Origin: Papaver somniferum
Lineage: Eukaryota; Streptophyta; Magnoliopsida; Ranunculales; Papaveraceae
Assembly: GCF_003573695.1 (NCBI RefSeq)
Contig: NC_039358.1
Location: 238,824,478-238,888,477 of the forward strand
DNA length: 64,000 nucleotides
Reading direction: 5' to 3'
Positions 58,367 through 64,000 of the stretch are shown here, piece by piece. The notes beneath the pieces are model-generated. The model worked only from the letters and a program-made list of their open reading frames with translations, was not told the origin of the DNA and searched no databases. Both the position numbers and the translations under genes were made by a program. The number at the start of each line of letters is the position of its first letter. The first letter of the stretch is position 1.

Positions 58367-58780
58367 TGTACTTGCAGGAAATCCTACAACCACATCCATT
58401 CAAGATTAAGTAACTCTCTTCAAGAAATCATGGTGAAAATTATTTGTTTATTTCTCAAAATTTTAAGATTGAAAACAAAATGTTACAAAGACTTTACTTG
58501 CTCTCCAAATAAACTTTCTCTCTCCTAATTTCTTGTATAACACTCACCCTAAAGAGATCTCTCAATACACAGTTTCCTTCCCTTTATATAGGGTAATACA
58601 TAATGGATGACAGCTAATAGATCTCCTATTTTCGGAATCACTGTGCTTTACAATCGCTCATATACATTCGCTTAACTTCGCACACCTTACACTTTCGCAC
58701 AGATCATCACACTTTACTCGTGACATATGCTGACATCATTAAATACATCATCCTAATTTTAGAAAAGCTTGGACTTTCGC
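58367..58780 (-). mobile_element. Tat LTR fragment, unit 2
   Basis: Same as in unit 1 but longer, retaining CACACTTTACTCGTGACATA, which also matches the first Tat LTR. Confidence 0.72.
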
Positions 58781-58872
58781 CAATACCCCCATCCACAATG
58801 CATGAAATGGAGTTGTCGTAGGGGTATTACAACTCTAATCTGTAGTCGTCAATATTGATTTTTCCCGTAGTG
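58781..58872 (-). mobile_element. CACTA terminus fragment, unit 2
   Basis: Identical arrangement to unit 1, also followed by GTA. Confidence 0.75.
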
Positions 58873-58927
58873 GTAGCATTGGTCGAGAAAAGAGTAAACT
58901 TATGCTTAACCCAAAAGAACGAAAAAG

Positions 58928-59195
58928 GAGACGTGAAAACAAGTTGTGTTGCTGCAATAAGGAGAGACGCCCTCGCATACAAAAGGGAGCACAAACCATA
59001 ATAATACATAAAATATTTCTTTAAATTAAGCCTGGTATAACAGCACAGAAAAAAGGTTTCCAGAAGTAAAGAAGTCAATACCAGCAGCTAGCCAAGAATG
59101 TCTTAAAAAAAAGAAACTTGAAATATCCCAAATTACTAAATAAGGGAAATTACAAACAAAAAAATTAAACAATGAAAACTTCAAATTTTTTAACA
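58928..59195. repeat. Block X homologue, unit 2
   Basis: Second array copy of the same block, nearly identical to 53085-53350. Confidence 0.65.
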
Positions 59196-59425
59196 AGATA
59201 CAACAAAATTATTAGAATATAAAATGAAGTATTCAATAAACAAGATTTAATAAACTATAATCAAACAAGTTCTGTAAACCCGTGCAAATGCACAGGCTAG
59301 TTCATTAGCTAACTCAAAAAAAAAAAGTGATAAGCGTAATTCATAAGGGTTGACCCATTTATACATACATACACATAAACTAAAGAACATATACCCTAAC
59401 CGCAATAACATAGAGCCAAGATTCG

Positions 59426-59723
59426 ATGTTGACTACTCATAGTGAAAGCCCCGATCAACAATTAGGTAAAAGCAAGATTGTTGAAAGTCAAAAGCAAGAT
59501 TTCGATGTTAACGAATGCATATTATGTTATTTATTCTCTTGCGAACCTCGGGTAATTTTTTCATCTTTGATGGCTAAGAACATTGTTTCCTTCATACATG
59601 GTAATGTCATCGAGTGCGAGAAGACACCAAAATCGAACGATTTTAGCAGCCTACAAATTAGAAGTGTGGCAGTGGCTGGCTACTTGCGCCTGCGGAAATG
59701 CATCTCTACATCATTATATTATC
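59426..59723 (+). CDS. Unrecognised ORF ending at the hAT insertion, unit 2
   Basis: Near-identical copy of the frame at 53583-53880. Same comments. Confidence 0.3.
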
Positions 59724-60280
59724 TAGGGATGTCAATGGGTACCCATTACCCGGACCCGATATATTTGGGTCCGGTTCCGGGTCCTAAAGTTGGACCCATT
59801 AGCTACTGAGGACCCGGCGGGTAATTACCCGATTGGACCGAATTTAAACGGGTCCAAACGGGTAATACCCGTTGGGTACCCGCGGGTATCGGGTACCCGT
59901 TTATTCATTCTTTTATTCATGTTTTTAGCAAAATTACAAGTATTTTTGCTAGTTTTAGCTTTGATATTTTACTCATTTAAATTTTTTCTCTTACATTTAA
60001 CCTTTATTTAGTACATTAATAAGAAATAATAATAATTTTTTATAAAAATTACTTAAATCCAAGCCAAAAAGAGAAATATATTAAGTTTTTGAGGTTTTTT
60101 AAATAGTTTTATTAAGACCCAATGGGTACCCGGAACCGACGGGTACCCGGGTATTTAAACGGGTCCGGTTCTGGGTCCACAAGTTTAGGAACCGGACCCG
60201 GAACCGTTAGAAACCGGACCCGACCATTATAAGTAGGGTCCGGGTCTATCCGGGAGAACCCGGACCCGTTGACACCCCTA
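59724..60280. mobile_element. hAT MITE, unit 3
   Basis: 557 bp. Same ends, ATATTATC on both sides (59716-59723, 60281-60288). Confidence 0.92.
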
Positions 60281-60435
60281 ATATTATCTGTCAATGATTG
60301 TTGAAAGACTCTTTATAAAATAAGACTTAAAGTTGCATACAAAAATGAGCAAAAAGAGGGGCAATCAGTGTTGCAATTAAAAAATAAACTATGCTATTAT
60401 GAAAATCATATAAACAATATAAGATCACGTTCAAT

Positions 60436-61899
60436 CTAAAATATGGTGTGTTGATTATGATTAAATACATCATAGGGAGAGGCCTCGGCATAGGCAGTCA
60501 TATTGAGATATATGTAGTTGTAGAAAATCCTATAACACTTAAGATATTTTTTTGAATCTAAACTTATTAATCATCCAAATCTCAAATATAAGCACTAGAA
60601 ATACAAAGAAACACAAGGATTTTTACATGATTTGATCATTGTGATCTACATCCATGGTTCTTCACTAGTGATCATTAAAATTACATATGGATTACATTGA
60701 GACTCTATTAATGAGTATTTGGAGCTCTCTAAATCTAGTTTTGGGAAAGAGGAAGGAGATAGTAATAATACAAATTCTACCTTGTCTCTATACATAATAT
60801 GTCCTCATATAAAGTGTGTCTCTTTCCTAAGTGAGTCTCTTTCCTAAAATTATATCCCCTTTCTCTCTCCTGCCTTCTTCTTTATATAGGTGTTTACCTA
60901 GTGGATGACAACTCACATACAACTAACATTGTCTTATCTCGTACTAAGTTCTCGCACCTTAAGGAAGTAAATGAATCTCGCACACTAACAAATGTTGTGT
61001 GCGATATTCTTCCCCTACAATATATATGCCGGCTGAACTGTACACAAAAGAATATATGTGGGTGACTTGAACAACACCATAGATAACTGACGAATTATCA
61101 ACAGAGAACAACACAGAAGGCACATAACATAAAGTAGAAGAAACTGGCGAATTATCAACGGAGTTCTAAATGGTCAGAGTTACCTCTTTATAAAGTGTTG
61201 AACCAATCCCAGCATAGTGTTAATGATCAACATAGATAACATAACCACCATTGGTCAGAAACATACTTGTCTTTTTGTTATCTACACACCCGCACTACCA
61301 AAATGTGCTGGTCATGAAACCCCCAATACATAAGCAAAGTATCTTTGATGTTCTGGTTTAATTTTGCTAAAAGTTTTCAATAGGATACAAAGTTAAACCT
61401 ACTAATTTGCAACAAATATAAGAGTGTATATGCATTACCTTTATAGGAGTTATCCGAATCGTTCCCTCTTTTCGCAGTATAGGTGACATCAAAAACGTAC
61501 TTTTGACAGGCACAATAGTTTCTTCTCGGTCTACTCAATTCACTGTATATCTAAGATAGGCGCCTCTTTTAATGCTTTTGAAGCCTTCTCCTACTATGCA
61601 TTGCATCTCATCGTAGAAGAAATTCAAGCCTCAAGTATAACCTAGCCTCAACGGGCATCCTTTGTATTTTGTAACATAATACAGATTACACTTACACTCC
61701 GAGAATCGAAATCGATCTTCCACCCTTCGTGTATCAATAGCCTGTAGCCGGGTACGATAATTAACAACCATCTCTCCCCATAGCAATCTGGGATTTCTGG
61801 AGGATTTCCAACCTCCATCCCATAAGGATCTGGGACGTGCGTGGTGGTTCATGTGTTTCAGATCCAAATCCAAAGTACTGGTCAAGGTTCTTGCAAAAT
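60436..61899 (-). pseudogene. Unknown spliced gene relic, unit 3
   Basis: Same structure: exons 61439-61542, 61184-61281, last exon from 61037 split by the solo LTR and ending at 60436; upstream candidate 61696-61899. Confidence 0.5.
60513..61019 (-). mobile_element. Solo LTR (Tat-like), unit 3
   Basis: 507 bp, ATATA duplication (60508-60512, 61020-61024). Confidence 0.88.
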
Positions 61900-62525
61900 C
61901 TAACACAACAAACAACATAAAAATGCATCCTAAATTAGTAATCGCACCATAACCGTCACATGCAATTGTAACATATATGTAAGAAACATGTAATCAAATT
62001 CTCACCGAGTAACAAAAACTTTATACCAACGTATGAAAAAAGACGATCTTATTTTGTTTGGTAAAGCTATACAAAGAATACTGTTCTCTAGATACAAAGC
62101 AACAGTTGCTAAAACCATTTTAAAAATTGAACTCTAAGAATTAAATGCAAAACACACAATATGAAAGATACAAATTTGATTTTTCTGAGAAGCCGATTTT
62201 TTTCATGGTTAGGATTTCTGTACTTTGTTAGCATCACAATTGCAAAATTGAAGAATAACATTTTAGTTCGCACTACGTACATGGGTTTCATCTTTGCAAT
62301 GGATAATTCTTTGACTGAAAAGGAAAAAACGAAAAGAGAAAAAAACAAACGGGTTTCCAAAGTTGGGGCAAAAGGAGTCTTGACTCTATTGACGACTTTA
62401 AATGTCCGTGTTTGGAGTGCCACCGGTTCAAAGGAGCTTTTTTTTTTCCCTACCAACTGATTGTCGAATTTCTATCACTTCATTTTATTGTTATTGACAA
62501 AACAATTCGTTGAAGTACTTTCTAT

Positions 62526-62708
62526 TCAATCACTATGGACGTGAAGAAGAACTGCTTCTTCCTTTTTTCTTGCGATGGTATTAATTTGGTCGTTTAGTGT
62601 GTGTTCGGAAATCGCATACTTATTTATCCACCATGAAGAGTCGTGTCGGTAAAACCCATCTTCCCATACACTCTGCAAACTGACAGTCGTATGGTTGAAT
62701 CTTTTCAT
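62526..62708 (-). CDS. Small 60-residue frame, unit 3
   Basis: Differs from the other copies at two residues (an Asp to Asn, and the last Gly to Asp). Unknown function. Confidence 0.3.
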   Translation of the reverse strand: MKRFNHTTVSLQSVWEDGFYRHDSSWWINKYAISEHTLNDQINTIARKKEEAVLLHVHSD

Positions 62709-62945
62709 ATATTCAGTTATGCGACAATGAGTCTGTAACGATAAGACGCGTCAATTCCATTGGCCAGTTAATTGCTGACGATGCTGCCACATGGCTTTCT
62801 AAACTTTAAGAAAACTCAAAATTGAATTTGGTTGCGCCATATCAGCATTAAGATTCCCCTTTATATTAAGAAGTATATTGATTAATTAATAGAAGTTGAT
62901 CCAGGCACAACTTTACTTTTAACAATTTCCTGCACCTTTCCTAGA

Positions 62946-64000
62946 CTACTTTCTAGACGCCTTCAAGACTGGCCTTACATCTACAGTATCGACATATTCT
63001 TGAAGCTCAACATCAGTCTGTGGAATGGGGAACAACTCAAAAAAACTCTTATGAACACCTTGAAGAACTTCTGAGATTGATTTTAGGGCTTCATCTTCAT
63101 CACCAAAACCTTCTTGGTCATCTTTCTTCAATTTATGTCCTCCATTTTCTTCAGTGAAGTACGTATATTTATCTATCTGTATCAAATTATTCTGGTGCTC
63201 TTCCCACACATACTTGTTATCATCGATTATTATCGTGTTCTTCTCGTCAGGTCCGGCCAATATATCCATATTTTTTCTATTTNNNNNNNNNNNNNNNNNN
63301 NNNNNNNNNNNNNNNNNNNNNNNNNNNNNNNNNNNNNNNNNNNNNNNNNNNNNNNNNNNNNNNNNNNNNNNNNNNNNNNNNNNNNNNNNNNNNNNNNNNN
63401 NNNNNNNNNNNNNNNNNNNNNNNNNNNNNNNNNNNNNNNNNNNNNNNNNNNNNNNNNNNNNNNNNNNNNNNNNNNNNNNNNNNNNNNNNNNNNNNNNNNN
63501 NNNNNNNNNNNNNNNNNNNNNNNNNNNNNNNNNNNNNNNNNNNNNNNNNNNNNNNNNNNNNNNNNNNNNNNNNNNNNNNNNNNNNNNNNNNNNNNNNNNN
63601 NNNNNNNNNNNNNNNNNNNNNNNNNNNNNNNNNNNNNNNNNNNNNNNNNNNNNNNNNNNNNNNNNNNNNNNNNNNNNNNNNNNNNNNNNNNNNNNNNNNN
63701 NNNNNNNNNNNNNNNNNNNNNNNNNNNNNNNNNNNNNNNNNNNNNNNNNNNNNNNNNNNNNNNNNNNNNNNNNNNNNNNNNNNNNNNNNNNNNNNNNNNN
63801 NNNNNNNNNNNNNNNNNNNNNNNNNNACAATCGAGTTAAAGATAACCCCATCTGGATCAAGTAATTTTCCCATTACTTCTGCATAAAACCTTGTGCCCAT
63901 CGTATACAAGAATAATTCAAACCTGTCACTGAGTTGTTTAAGAAATTCCCTTGTGTAAGGCCTCAGTTTTACGTATATTGCCCCCATATACTTATATAAA
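62946..64000 (-). CDS. FCP1-like CTD phosphatase domain protein, array copy 3 (partial, contains assembly gap)
   Basis: The C-terminal part (NRKNMDILAGPDEKNTIIID to DVRPVLKASRK) is at 62946-63282. After a run of 544 N, the frame for MGAIYVKLRPYTREFLKQL to DPDGVIFNSI is at 63827-63987, and the gene continues beyond the window. In the other copies these two parts are only 24 bases apart, encoding VSKDDST and flanks. The gene is therefore probably intact, and no protein should be translated through the gap. Confidence 0.75.
63283..63826. other. Assembly gap (544 N) inside FCP copy 3
   Basis: Unknown bases. In units 1 and 2 the flanking sequences are separated by only 24 bp, so the gap length does not reflect biology unless unit 3 has an insertion there. 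Confidence 0.95.

Larger units (their letters stand above)
48124..64000. repeat. Tandem triplication, period about 5.8 kb (three units)
   Basis: Unit 1 48124-53917, unit 2 53918-59760, unit 3 59761 to the end of the window. Units are nearly identical over their whole length, apart from small indels and point changes. Each contains an hAT MITE, a solo LTR inside a gene relic, and an FCP-domain gene. The left edge of unit 1 lies inside the hAT MITE, at the junction with CACTA sequence. Confidence 0.95.

Noticed and set aside
63114..63987. Long open frames of over 230 residues across the N run
   Set aside because: They exist only because Ns were read as sense codons. The true coding parts are the two flanks of FCP copy 3.
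1..64000. tRNA and rRNA genes
   Set aside because: I scanned for conserved tRNA boxes and rRNA core strings while reading and saw none; a tRNAscan-SE run would be decisive.

Overview
The window is nuclear DNA from a flowering plant, most likely a repeat-rich eudicot. The signs are AT-rich sequence, short GT..AG introns, a cytosolic-type HSP70 with one intron, Ty3/gypsy elements of the Tat type, and Copia, MULE, CACTA and hAT elements. The repeat style would fit Papaveraceae, but the sequence alone does not prove that. The few host genes are an HSP70, a family of short FCP1-like CTD-phosphatase-domain genes, and an unknown spliced gene relic. Nearly everything else is transposon-derived.

Layout. 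1-2440: LTR-like sequence with a TATA box. 2445-5336: degenerate repeats and a 3'-truncated MuDR/MULE gene on the minus strand with a plausible three-exon model. 5338-6605: a large fold-back MITE. 8934-11820: a two-exon HSP70. 12375-13500: the first FCP gene, minus strand. 13809-14737: a second MITE. 15013-24266: a Tat element in minus orientation, with LTRs and a GTTTT target duplication. It carries protease, RT, RNase H, a second RNase H and integrase (all broken), no gag, and a spliced coiled-coil gene on the opposite strand. 24854-48123: what looks like a large non-autonomous CACTA element. It has a CACTA left end, two satellite arrays, captured gene fragments (mitochondrial carrier, nucleolin-like, Pro/Cys-rich exons) and subterminal repeats.

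A second, 14.5-kb Tat element (28423-42892, plus orientation, GATTA duplication) sits inside the satellite. It has gag and protease but no RT or integrase, and carries a better-preserved antisense spliced coiled-coil gene with its own TATA box. A 5.5-kb Copia element is nested in its protease/RT linker. 48124-64000 is a recent tandem triplication with a period of about 5.8 kb. Each unit carries an FCP-domain gene, the unknown gene relic split by a solo LTR, an hAT MITE with an 8-bp duplication, and (in units 1 and 2) an LTR fragment, a CACTA right end and a Helitron-like terminus. Unit 3 contains a 544-N assembly gap.

How the parts relate. The four FCP genes (one at 12.4 kb, three in the array) form a local family driven apart by transposon insertion. 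The two Tat elements share one architecture (pol, then a conserved block of about 500 bp, then an antisense spliced gene with its own promoter), yet one lacks gag and the other lacks RT and integrase, so their surviving parts are complementary. The antisense gene programme and the conserved block beside it are the least explained structures here.
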